Made by a program: the position numbers and the translations under genes
Notes under the pieces: model-generated
What the model saw: only the letters and a program-made list of their open reading frames with translations
The model's database searches: none
What the model was told of the DNA's origin: nothing
Source: Lineus longissimus
Lineage: Eukaryota; Nemertea; Pilidiophora; Heteronemertea; Lineidae
Length of the DNA: 60,000 bases
Reading direction: 5' to 3'
Assembly: GCF_910592395.1 (NCBI RefSeq)
Contig: NC_088312.1
Location: forward strand, 18,547,292 to 18,607,291
Shown here: positions 1 to 12,100 of the stretch, in pieces
Numbering within the stretch: position 1 is the stretch's first letter
How the letters are laid out: the number at the start of each line of letters is the position of its first letter

Positions 1-210
1 AATTTGCTAGTCACACACAAATTCAGAGGATGACGTCAGCTCGTTCTCTCAACGCTACACTCGTGTCTTCTCTCTTGTGAACAATCATCGTGAATTTGTG
101 ATGTGACAGCTGAAGATGCCCGTGGCTCCTCGAGTAGGATCTCTCCCGACCATGAATGAGTGGAGCAGAACCACGGGCCAGAAATACAAAGGGTCCGACC
201 CGGGAGTCAG

Positions 211-1050
211 AATACAAGCCTCGGATCCAGCGTGTCACCCAAGGAGACCGCAAACAAGCATTAAATCAGGAAGAAATACGCCCTCGCCCCAAGCGAGAGA
301 GACATCTGGCCAAGTCAAACACTGATTGGGCACTGGTGCACACTGACCAGCGAAATCAGACCCAAGCATCTACAGGACAAAGACAATATATGATGATAAT
401 GATAAGATGAGCCTTCCGTCCCAGGTAAACCTGGGACCTGTCCGCAGCCGCATTTGATAGCGGAGATGCAAGCCCTGCGTCCAACGTGTCACGCGGGGAG
501 GCGGTCTGCCAGAATTCAGGTGAGGTGAAGGTCTTTGCCGCAACGCAATGGTGACAGACATCTCAGCTAAATAGCCTGCAGGCACAACTGGTGCATGTCC
601 ACAAAAAAAATACGAACTGCCACACCGTAAATCAAACACACTGCGACCGAAGTCCATGTCAGCATGTCGTCAAGCGTGCAAAGTATGCAAGCCTCAAGTC
701 CAACGTGTCACTTAAGAGGAGGCTATGTCGACGATCAAGGCAAATGTGCGCCCAAACCAGAGGGTTATAGAGCGCAGCACTGCCGTGCAATCACCAGCAG
801 GAAGCAACTGATGCATAAAAATCAAGACTTAAACGAAACAATGACACGGAAGTCCCCACAGCGACAAGCACTGTATCCTTCATTGGAATTTGTCCGCCAT
901 TTGTACGATCGCGCAGGGTCTCATCACATGATCCGCCCGCGAGCGACGGTACAAACTGGCCAATTGATTTAAAATAGGAAGCGCCTAAAAAGCTAGTAAA
1001 AACAGAATCGCGATGCAAGCCTTGGATCCAGCGTGTCACCCAAGGGGGCA
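211..1050. repeat. Four diverged copies of a repeat with a GTGTCAC core
   Basis: Copies with the pattern ATGCAAGCC..GGATCCAGCGTGTCACCCAAGG, given here in parts, lie at 211-247, 466-506, 685-723 and 1013-1049. Each is followed 100-140 bp later by ACTG(G/A)TGCA. Spacing is about 220-330 bp, so these look like decayed tandem units. No coding or RNA family is recognised. Confidence 0.75.
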
Positions 1051-4000
1051 TACGATCGGAAATCAAAATAAACGAGAACTGCGACCATGGTTAGAAAATG
1101 GCGGCAGAACACCTGCGTACACCGAGATTCCCGCCCATCGTTGAGTCATCGCCTAGACGATACACGAAAGAGCACTGATGCACAGCGACCTCTCATAACA
1201 GCTAGTTAAACTAATATACAAATGCTGCGGTACAGTATAAAAGCACTAAATTCAACTACGACACAACGCACATTGATTTCCACAAAATCGGGTAACCACC
1301 ATTCATATTTCGCACCCATAAAATGTACATGCCCCTTAAAATACAGAGTACGATAGTATAAATAGCATCTCATAATGTACATGTTTAAATTTAAATATCT
1401 GAAATGCTCAAGATGGTGTGGATAACCCATCTGGGGTTGTGAGACCATAATTCACTCATGTCGACCCGTAAAACGTCAACAGATATTAGATTACAAGGAA
1501 TCCCTACAGATAATGTCACCCATAGGTTCACCTTAGAATCTCATAATCGGCGTTTCACACAGGCAACCCAAAAACACAATCATACAGACACCTCTCAACG
1601 GTTGGCACATATCGCATCGACCATCACGACAAATGTACCAAAGTCCATTTTTAACGTTCACGCTTCGTCAATCTCACTCTTTGAACTAATAGCTAGCCTC
1701 CTAACATATAGAGTGTGTAATTAGCAAAATCTACTTGACTTTTTCAAAGCAACCTTACGCCTAAGTTTTGTACAGCACTACGTTCTATTATACAAAATAT
1801 ACAGACCCGAGTCATTGTTGAGACCCGAATTGAAAAAGTGTATCAAAAATATAAAAATTCACCAAAAGTCAGTATATACAAAATCATGTAAGCATTATAA
1901 ATTCAACAATAAATATTTCTTGGAACACAACAATAACTGCCACTGTTTGTGGTGGATGATTTAGTTGTTTTGGTGAAACAGATACTCATGTTCCAAACGC
2001 AGCACTCGCTCATCCAAAATCCTCGCGATCATGGGTACCATCTCTGTCAGTCCGCATCATGCGCTGCCCAAGTTTAACGTCCACAAATTTCAGCAAGAGC
2101 AAAAGTGCCAATGCCGATACTAACTAACCTTGCAGCGGTAGCTTTCACTGACCAGCCCTGGACGGTATGGTCTGCGTGGTCTCAACTATGAACAAAGGCA
2201 ACTTCATTTTATTAGCCCTCAGTGTACAGAGACCAACTCCCATTCCAAAAAGGAACAGAAGTCCGTCTCATTTTTCTCTCATCAGGGAAGATAGAACCTA
2301 TTAACCATACACCCCCGTTTTCCAGAATGGACTCCTCTAATGCATTGACCAGAAGGGTTTATCAAGGAAATGCGGGTGAAAAGTTTAGGACATTTCATGT
2401 ATGCCTCCCATTTTTAAGGCATGTGCTTCGATCTGACAGAGACAGAGAGAATCTCCAGCTGTAAAAACTCGAGAACTCGACAACAGACGAAACCGTCTTC
2501 ACTTTATCCATGAACCTGGAGATTGGATGGCGACTCAGCTTCCAGAGATAAAGATAACTTTCAGATAATGCTTACAAGAACGCCCGAACAGCACGTCACG
2601 TCTCGCCGACTCCCAATAGAAACATATCAAATGCACGTTGTTGAGGAACAATCTATAATCTACAGTATTAATAAGTTCCAAGCCATAGGAAGCTATAGAG
2701 TTAACGTAACGATTGTACAAAAGGAAAGCCACAAATCGTAACATACAGACCGACGTATGGTTTACACGGTTACGTACAGATTCGAATCCAAATCCATAAA
2801 ACAAAGTCGGTTCACGAGGAAGTCTGTCTGTTACTCATTAATGTAAAAAACTTGAATCTATACGCAAGACTTAATTGGGACGACTTGAGAATTCACTGCC
2901 ACTTTTGCTCAAATGCCTCTTATTTCATCAACCTTTACACCCCAATTTACCTGTATGGACTATTCCAGTTAACGCATCAGAACAGTCCACTTCAGAAAGT
3001 GGGGGTGTCAAGGTGAATCAAACCAAAAGGCAGAACACCATTTTTTGTGAAATGGCAGTGAATTGTCAAGTCGGTCCTTTAATTGAAATTAAGTCACACT
3101 TTGTTAACAGCCCGATTTAACACACAAGATAGTGCAGCCGTTAAGGCATACACCAGACAATACATATAGGAACGCGGCCGGCTGATGCACTGCGAAGGCC
3201 ATACAACGTCGCGGCCACATTTTACAACATATCTATTAATACCACCAACTACGGGGACTACACTTATCAAAAATGTCGCATGCATTGCTATAACATTTAC
3301 ATAAAATACGCACAAGCTCACGAAACCGATCACCGCTATTTCTTTCCGCTAGCACTGGCGAGGTCCACTATTAACATCTACAGAAAATGCACAAAGTCAA
3401 GCCCGAGAATTTACGAAAGTGGACAGCAGGTCCAAGCGAAGGGTCTCAGCAGACAAGACAGACCATTATAATTGCACTGAGTTAACATGAAATAAACCTG
3501 TCCAAACTCTCAGACGAGCGAAGGGCATAAGTAAGTAAGCGGACTTGGAAGTCCCTTCGGGAGCCAAGAGTACCTCATGGAGTCATCAGAAACGTACCCG
3601 AAAACATTCGACTTCAGATGAATAATTGCCCAGTGTAATACGACCATTTGTTACCAACGATTTGTTTTTGAAGTTCAGTTTCGGATGACACTGACAAGGC
3701 ACAGATGATCCCGAAGGTCGCATCTCAAGACAAGGATAGAGCAGAGCTACTGACAATCTTCACAAAATGGACACTGCCTATTATATCTCTGCAACGAAAC
3801 CTCGAAAAACAAACATAAATAATGATAATGAGGAGCATAGTGATAATAACTTGAACGCAAACTTGAAGGAGGGGGCATATTATATTGGGTCAAGTTCAAG
3901 AAACCAACTTCAGGCAATACGAATGCAGGGGGGAGGCTTTTACAGGTAATTGTGTATATCCACAAAGGAAATGATAACTTTCCTTCACAGCATTGAGGTA

Positions 4001-7000
4001 TTCTTGTTCCATTCACTGCAATAACTCCACCACAAGACAAGTTTAGAGTTGGTTTTTCGGCAGAAGATACTGCACAAAAGGTAAACCACTCCGCTACGAC
4101 ACGTTTGTACATTAGACATGTTACGCAGTCTTACGACATCAATGCAATAAGTGATGTCATTGCCGAACCTTGGGCAGTAGAACCCGGGAGTCATGATACA
4201 CATGACCACAAAAACTGGTTCATCGTAGCAAAATGGTTAGCGCCAATTGCTCAAAAGTTATGAGGAAGATACAATGGCGCAAACATAAGACAAGGGAACT
4301 TGTGCATCCCTTCCTATTCCATGGTTTCGAAACCTCTGAAAAGCTTGGCAACTAAATTCTGAAATTCCATTAATAGGAGTACTCTAAACACGACGTGAGA
4401 TGTTCTTCAGATGCATAGGCAACAACTTTACAAGGTCATCTTCGTCCATTCCTGTGGAGTAGAACACCGCCAATGTCGGGGAGGAAATGACGATGGTGCA
4501 TCTTCAAATGACCACAGAGAACATCAAAGCACAAGTCCATACCCAGGCAAATGAAATCGCATGTCTGCATTTTTTTGATAGCAACATTAAGCTATGTTAT
4601 CAGCTACTTCCAAACATCTCGTGGTATCCTTAGACGACATCTCCCAAAGAATATACCCTTTTTCCTTTGTTGAAGTCAAGGCCAGTATCGCCCAGTGGAG
4701 GCAGCCATTCCTGCAGTTCTTCCATGTAGTACAGTAAGGTGGTACAATGATAGCCTCCATGTGCATTATTCTGTACTGTCAGCTGTTTTCAACACCATAA
4801 GGGTTATAATTGTACCATTTTACCTTTTGTAACAACTTCATACTATGTTTGAAGCATCTTGACACACAAGGCTATGAGATCGCATAGCACCTCAGAGCTA
4901 TCTCAAGAGTACAGTCTGTTCCGGTTAGGATTTTTAACTTGCTTGGGCAAGATGTCCTTTTTCAAAGAAATTACTAGGCTCGTCTAGACATTTGCAATAC
5001 AATCTCGGCATTGTTAAGGCGAGGTGGTTATGAGAAATATAAATAGCAGTGAATGGAACAAGACACAATGCCAAAATTTGGATAAATGAGAAAGCGGACA
5101 TCTTGGAGGTGACCAGTGTAGATTCTGGATCAGAAAGAAACACGATGGGAGAATCGACAAATTTCAACCCCACGATCAATCTTAGCTTCATCACTGCTAA
5201 GTCGACAAAAATATTTGGAACAAACTTTGAAGACATTGTTAAAACTGTTAATAAAATAAACTTCTCTTCAAACAAAGTCCCATCAACACTTCAGCTGTCG
5301 AGAAAATATGTCATCTGCAGGAAAAAGTATGCCGTCTGCTCAAATCTGAGGTTGAAAGAATTGAAGTTTTTGATTAAAGGTTTTTGGCATGTGAGCTCGG
5401 ATAACCTCTCTCACAGTGCTGCTCAACCTGTGAAAAGGTGACCTGTTTACTTCAGCCCATTTCACCCCAGGTGGTGGTTTAAGCTCATTCAGAGAGAAAC
5501 GCTGACATTTTGAAAATATAAACAAAGTCATGAAACTTGAATTCAGCACCTAATTGTAATGGATCTACTTACAGATTCCTCGACAACATTCTTCCACTAG
5601 TCCAGTTGAACGAAAATATTTTTTATTTTCAAACCTTTTTTCGACGCAAATAGTACAAGATTCTCCCAATGGTTTTTTTCCATTGTTTACAAGCCACAGA
5701 ATTGAGAGCACTTGGATGAAATATCCAATTTTGCCTTTGGATAGCTTCTTAAATAGTCTCTTATCTCATGAGAAATCAAATAGAGCATGTGATAACTGCA
5801 AAGAAACTGAGTCCACATGTTGGTTATGGTTATCACCAAATGTTGGTTATGGTTATCAGTAAAGGTCCAAGGCCTTAGCCTGTTGGCCCCTGAGCATATT
5901 GAAGTACGAGTCAACTTTAGGCTACAGTCCATCCGAACAGGATCGGACAGATACCAGATACAACAGACCACAGCTTACGGTCCCCATTGGAGGGACGTAA
6001 AGAAGCTGGGTTTTTAGCCTGATGGTCCGGCCCCGGGCCATGAACCTGGGACCTGCTATTAGATTGTTAGGCAGATGTGATAGGCCATAGCGACACTGTA
6101 AATCTGAATTCACTCCAACCTTCACATAAATCTAAACTCGCCTTGCCAAACTACAAAGGTAGTCAAGTATTTCAAATATCGTAGGAAGTTCTCTCGATCC
6201 TTTGACCTAGACCAAGGAGGATTTTTAAGTCCTCAAATTTTGTCTCTAAAGTTCTAAACAGATGAGGGGAACATGCCAGCTGAATTGATCAGAATCTACA
6301 CCGGACCTCCAGAAAGAAAACGAAAGTATACATCCAGCAATAAATTGGGACAACATAGGGTTTGTCAACTCAACACTGAAGTCATGGTAACATCAAGAAT
6401 AGTACCCTTAACTCTTTGATGGCTAAAACGATCTACAGCACAAAAAGTTTTGTAGCAATTGTCACCTACAACACTGGCAAAGGAAAAGCTTTGTAACAGC
6501 TGGTAACTGCTGGAGTTGTCACGTGGGGGAAAACCTACTTCAGTATTTCAGTTGTTTTCTGCAACTCATTCTCAAAATTCCTTGCCTTAAATTCCAGCAA
6601 AAGAAATTATATTTTAAATCTCATAACAGATATTCTGTTAATTCAATTAGCATGTTTAGTGTAGACATCGCTGATTTGTTCGGTTTTCAAATTTGAAACA
6701 ATTTATTGAAAGCAGCCATCAAAGAGTTACGGTAACGATAATATCTTAGCTTATATTGTATGCTTTTAGATAAGAATATACAAATGGATTGGCGAGCTCA
6801 GAAGGGGCACCTGCCCACAGTGTGCAGTCCAAAGCAGATTAGGGTGATGGAGTCCACTTAGATGTCAATTTTTGTCGTCCAAACTACCCAATTGTTAAAG
6901 TCAATTGGCATTTCTCAACAATTCCAAATTGGCATTGCTGAAATCTTACCCCAAGGTATAAGTCAATTGTTTTCTTTGATTTGTCAAAATGGAGGTAAAA

Positions 7001-8241
7001 TCTGAATCTCTAATGAGATTGAGAGCTCAGAAGTACCTTATTTTTCCCCGAAACCCAACAAAGGGCGAACATTTTGAAAATTTCCCAAAAGCATACTGGC
7101 TTTCATTGGGCTCAATCCAGGATTGCCACAGAACCACCGATTGTGAACTTTGCCTGTAGATAAAATATCAAATACTGGCCAATGAACTCTAGCTATCACT
7201 CAAGGCATGTGGTTTTAATGTCACAACCCAGACTTGCCAGTCCCACACTTCGACAGTTTTGCTGCAACAGGTCGCGTGGCAAAAACTGCGGCTCGTGTGC
7301 CAGTCATTATTTCATCCAGCAGTGGACACCATCACTCGAACTCAAGATCACCTTACATCATGAATCAAGCAATAAAGCATTGGGGTCTAGTTGTCTGTTC
7401 AGGCATGTATTATCTGTCGATGAGTTTCCGCGCAAACCAAACTCTGAATATATCGACAAAAAACAGATTAACCACTTTGGTAACATACAACATATCTTAA
7501 TATACGTTTATATACACAGCTTGTATTTCTTGAATAAGTATAACTCATGAACTACTTTTGCTCTTTGCAAGTTAAGGAAGAGCATTTTCAAAATCACATT
7601 GTTGTCTGTGTGCTTTGTTAACTACATCCTCCCTTTGTAGAAAACAGTTTCACAAGTTTATTTCCTCGGCCATAATTTTAGCCCTTATAACTTTTAGCCC
7701 AATAATTAAAGCAACAAAGAGCGACATTAATGTCAATTACATTTCAGATTAAACGAGACCATGATCCAAACAGACAACTGAACAAGGAATTATAAACATG
7801 GTTGGCAAAGGCAACAAAATCATCATGCAAGGCAAGGAATAACCAACTGGAAAATGAGTCTGGCATGCCATTGGTGCATTGGGAACAATGACATTAATAA
7901 AGTACAGGCCAGATCAAATGTTTTGACAAACTCAAGAATTTCTTTACAATTACATGTATTTTTTTCTATCAATCTGACAGAAATTTGAAATTTGATGAAA
8001 ATCCAATTTTTTTACTGATATATTTTTCTTCTTCAAAAAGGAAGGCCAAACATTTTAGAAAAGAGTGTAGATATCTTACACAGTTTCATCTGGACCTGTA
8101 CTTCGAGGAAATTTGGATTTAACAACAAAACAATCCAAATTGGTTATTTTTAGTTGGTTTCGAGGTAGCGAGGGTTGGTTTTGAAATGCAATAAGTTTCT
8201 GACAAAATCAGAAGAGACGCCGATTTGATTAAGACTCATTT
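1051..8241. other. Intergenic region, no recognised gene
   Basis: I find no frame with recognisable domains. The longest frames are about 121 codons at 3747-4112 (minus) and 130 codons at 5049-5441 (plus). They lack family motifs and are near what chance gives in AT-rich DNA. A short direct repeat of TGTTGGTTATGGTTATCA occurs at 5817-5855. Confidence 0.6.
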
Positions 8242-8247
8242 TTTATT
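8242..8247 (-). terminator. Candidate polyadenylation signal of the distal isoform
   Basis: This is the first AATAAA on the minus strand past the stop of terminal exon B, about 790 nt downstream. The downstream element is only moderately T-rich. Confidence 0.45.
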
Positions 8248-9039
8248 ATGACTTGCCAAGATGACTGTTTACAGCAAATGATATAATTAATTTTCAAGCT
8301 TTTTTTTACGACAAATTCTATATCTAAGTATTGCACACTGTGGGCAAGGGACAGGGGCAGCAGAGGAAGTATCTAGTCACTAGGCATTGTGTGTTGCCAT
8401 GGGAATCCACATGGTTGCTAAGGAAGTCAACATCGTTGCCAAGGAAATGAATAGTAACCATGGTGACTGAATCATGTTGCCAGGTGATCAAAATATGTCC
8501 ATGTAAACAAAGTTCCAAAACTAATATGCTAGTTCGTAATCATTGGGTTACGTCTCAAGTCGACGTATAAAGATTTAGTCGACATGGCAACGTAACTGTC
8601 ACTAGGTGATCCTTGGCTACAGTTGCTAAGAAAACGTTAAAGTCTGGGCAACCATCTGGTTGCTAATTCCTGGCACAACCAGTGATTCTGTCCAAGATAC
8701 CAAATCAGGACTAAACTCATGAAGTGGAAAAGTCCAAATCAAAGTCTCTGGCATCACCTGTTCTCCCACACAACACAACAACTACAAACCAACACAGACC
8801 AGTCAATATATGACCTATATCCATTCTGATCGTGTGGTGTCAGTTCCTCAGCGCTCCTGTAGGCGGTGACAACTACCAAGAAGAGTATGGAAGACTCGAC
8901 TTCGCACCCGGACTAATCAGGACGTAACTAGCACCGGCGATGCCCGACGAATGACGGGCCGTATTCGACTCTCTCATTCCTTGTCGCTGGAACTCACAGA
9001 TGCACAGCTAGATGTACAGGTTTATACTTTACAACAGGT
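8248..9039 (-). other. Probable 3' UTR of the distal MYPT isoform
   Basis: The interval between the exon B stop and the first AATAAA has no open frame of note. It contains a cluster of GTTGCCATGG-like motifs (see the repeat entry). Confidence 0.5.
8385..8665. repeat. Degenerate GTTGC(C/T)A(T/A)GG cluster, X-box-like
   Basis: GTTGCCATGG, GTTGCTAAGG and GTTGCCAAGG occur at about 8391, 8413 and 8434, spaced 21-22 bp. GTAACCATGGTGAC follows near 8454, and further variants (GTTGCCAGG, CATGGCAAC, GGTTGCTA) continue to 8665. The palindromic type resembles the RFX X-box (GTNRCC..RGYAAC). It could simply be an old minisatellite. Confidence 0.5.
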
Positions 9040-9126
9040 CTATTTAGATAATTTACTAATAACTCGAATGAGGGCGCCGTTTTCTTCTTTTAATCTGGTG
9101 ATCTCGGCCTTCAACGAGTCCATTGC
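9040..9126 (-). CDS. PPP1R12A: MYPT terminal exon B (distal): leucine zipper
   Basis: 28 codons plus TAG, same length and phase as exon A. It begins AMDSLKAEITRLKEENGALI and ends RVISKLSK. The last 12 residues (GALIRVISKLSK) are the same as the vertebrate MYPT1 C terminus. Leucines are again at 5, 12, 19 and 26; by eye 14 of 28 residues match exon A. The acceptor is TTGTCATTGCAG. Confidence 0.94.
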   Translation of the reverse strand, partial: AMDSLKAEITRLKEENGALIRVISKLSK

Positions 9127-12100
9127 CTGCAATGACAATTGAGAAGAGAATCAATAACAAGTCGATGTTCAAATAAGGGAAACCCAATGCTACGAGACGT
9201 GTTTTGGGAAACATTTTGAGTTTTGGCAGCTCAAGTTAGTTACACGCGGTAGGAAAGGGGGCGCCGTGAAGACAATGTTAATTTACATCTTTAGTAATGT
9301 TATTACGCAAACGAGTAGAGATGATTACCAACTTCAGAAACTGTTAACTCAAGGCAGCTGTACCGAGCGCACAAGTTCGTTACATCGGCATTTTTCATGT
9401 TCTCTGACAATCCCGACCTTTTCACAGAAATATCAAACTCTGTTTTCAACAAATGTTAGTCACTGAACACCATGCTATCAGTCGGTATACTATGTCAGCC
9501 CTCAGCTACTCAAATGAAAGGTCAGAAACTACTCAAGTGGCTGAGGGTCGACAAGCAGTTTGTTGGCAGGGTTCCAGAGTTTTGGTTTCCAGAGGTAGAG
9601 ACTTTCATTCACACACATCAATCTTCTAAATGCTTTTCAATGGTCCTCCACAGAATTTTGTGTTGCAAAATAGTTTTTTGAGAGATGATTGACCACTGGA
9701 CATTTCTGGCTCTCAAAACAACTGGGAGGTTTGTATTGTGATGTTGAAGAAAACCAGAGTACACAGATGGGGATGAAGTTACCCTCTGGCCTGAGGGGGT
9801 AACCTGAAATATCACATCTTTTGATACAATTTCTGTGATAAGTTGAGAACCCTGTGCTAAACTGAAAATAAAATATGAATTTTTCATAAACAGCTTGCTG
9901 TTACTACATTTAGGATGACAGTCATTTGCATCCGATGCTTTTAATTGGGTTGTGAAGACATCGACTGGGGTATAAAATATGTGATAAGAGGGAGGGGAAT
10001 ATTGGTGCTATTAGATGTGCAGACTTAGGATATTCTGCTGGTGATATTTAGTTTGTGTAAGAACACTGAGAAACAGTGTGCAGTGTAAAAGATGTATTTG
10101 AGTTTTTTTCACCCGAGAGCAGAATTTCTTTTTCTCTGCCGTACACACAAAACAAAGTCAAACAAATTAGTTCAAAATCCTTCAAGAAGACAGCACTTTA
10201 ACTGAACATATTCAATTCTGAAATAAACACAGCAAGAAAACTCCAGACGAAATAAATGCTGAGTCACGGGTCACATGTGGGATGGAGAAGTCTAGCAATG
10301 GCCGCAAGCTACAGCAGAACCTTGGTATTGTGACAACAGCCATATCAGATTTTGGCCAATGTACACTCAAAAAGGGAATTGCGGAGCTTCCAACCGTCGC
10401 AAAAAAACGTTATTTTCAACTCCGATGATAGGCTCTTTTTAGATTTCTCGGTACAGGGAACAGCTTCAATCCCAAGGTTCAACTGTATGTGTAAAGAGTC
10501 AGACAGACATGAGAGTGCGTTCTCCCGATGGACCAGTCAGCCAGTGCTCACAATCAAATATTCAGCGATTTCAAACTGGACCTTCGGAAGAACACTGGAC
10601 AGACTTGAGACGACAACTCAATAACATGGGTCAGGCATTCCTTTTGATACCTGAGTGTCCAAAGGTCCACAGCCATTCAAGCTTAATCCTGAATTGGAGA
10701 AGTTTGTTGTGAATGGAAATGGACATGTATTCTGCATGAGACCACATGAACTTGGTGAGTTATAAAACATTGGACCTTCGTGGCATGAGCATTAGTTTGA
10801 GGGCAAACAAATGTTATGCATGTGAACGCCTGCTACTACATGACTATAGTGCCTTGCAAACAGGCGATTAAAATCGGTTTGACCTGCGACCATGATTACA
10901 TGTGACAAATATTGCTTGTTTGCCTTGGTCATTGCAAGGAGTTGCGACCAATATTAAGCCTAGCAATTATTGGTTTTACTCGCAGATGAGATATTTTCGT
11001 CCCGGTGAGCAGCCATTATGATAACAGATCACAGCAATTTCAAACGCTTGTTTGCAGGGCGTTTTAATCGGGAAGTCACGGAAACCGGGATCTAACAAAT
11101 AAAATAAATTATCCTTGGGGAGATGAATCTTTTTGCTTTCAGGTTTTCCATGGTTCTTCACTTTCTTGCCCTTGACGACCGAGACTTGAATGATTTTTGA
11201 AGATCGAAGATATCGGGGGAAGTTGAATAACATATAGTTTCATCATGGTTCAGTCATCGCAATGCTTAAGACTCAACTAAGGCGACAGATGACAGCAAAT
11301 GATACAATATGTATCAAAGTTGGCTTCAAATGGATAAGACTTACAATGACAAACTGTAAAACCACATTACACGTAAGTATAAAACAACAAAGAATCATCG
11401 AACAACATTAAAACAAATGAAATAGCCAGGACAGATATTTACACTTTCAAAATATAACGCTTTACTGCCTTATAAACTTGTGAAGAGGTTTTTTGATGAT
11501 TGTATTCTTGTCTCAAAACAATCCCATCTCCTTTCAAAATTCCAGGGTGGGTCCCAAATGTCAGACTCTATCATGACAATAGGCCTTTTGTATCCGCTTC
11601 ACACTGAGTAAAATGTCAACAGGATCATACAGATGTAATTTTACAAAGGTACTTACAATGATCAGGTTGAAAAAGTCTTTTTAAATCCTTTATTTCAGAA
11701 AAATGGATGTTGTGTTTTGCAGCATTGTGTCATCTGTGACAATGTCAACAAAACAAAACATTTATTTATTTTCTATTCATAAAGCCAGGATTTTAAAGAC
11801 CTCTACAACACGATCTCCCAGAGATATCTCTGTCTGCTTCCAGCTTTAGATGTCGACACAAAAATGACAAAATATACTCTGATATTCAGACACCAGAGAC
11901 CCCAACAAATGCTGGTTCATAATTGCTGTCTAACTACAGTTGCTTGGGAATGGTAACACAAATTGTTTTAACACTATTCCACTGGCGACAGGTCATAATG
12001 AACTAAAGAATCACATTTAATAATGATAACATAACATGCAGGTTTAGGCAGCAGTGGGTTAACATAATAAACAAAGTACGATTACACCACAGAACTAAGG

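Noticed and set aside
2770-2800. GATTCGAATCC resembling a tRNA B box
   Set aside because: No A box, acceptor stem or cloverleaf could be built around it.
5049-5441. 130-codon plus-strand ORF in the left intergenic region
   Set aside because: No motif, no splice context, and a length near chance for AT-rich DNA.
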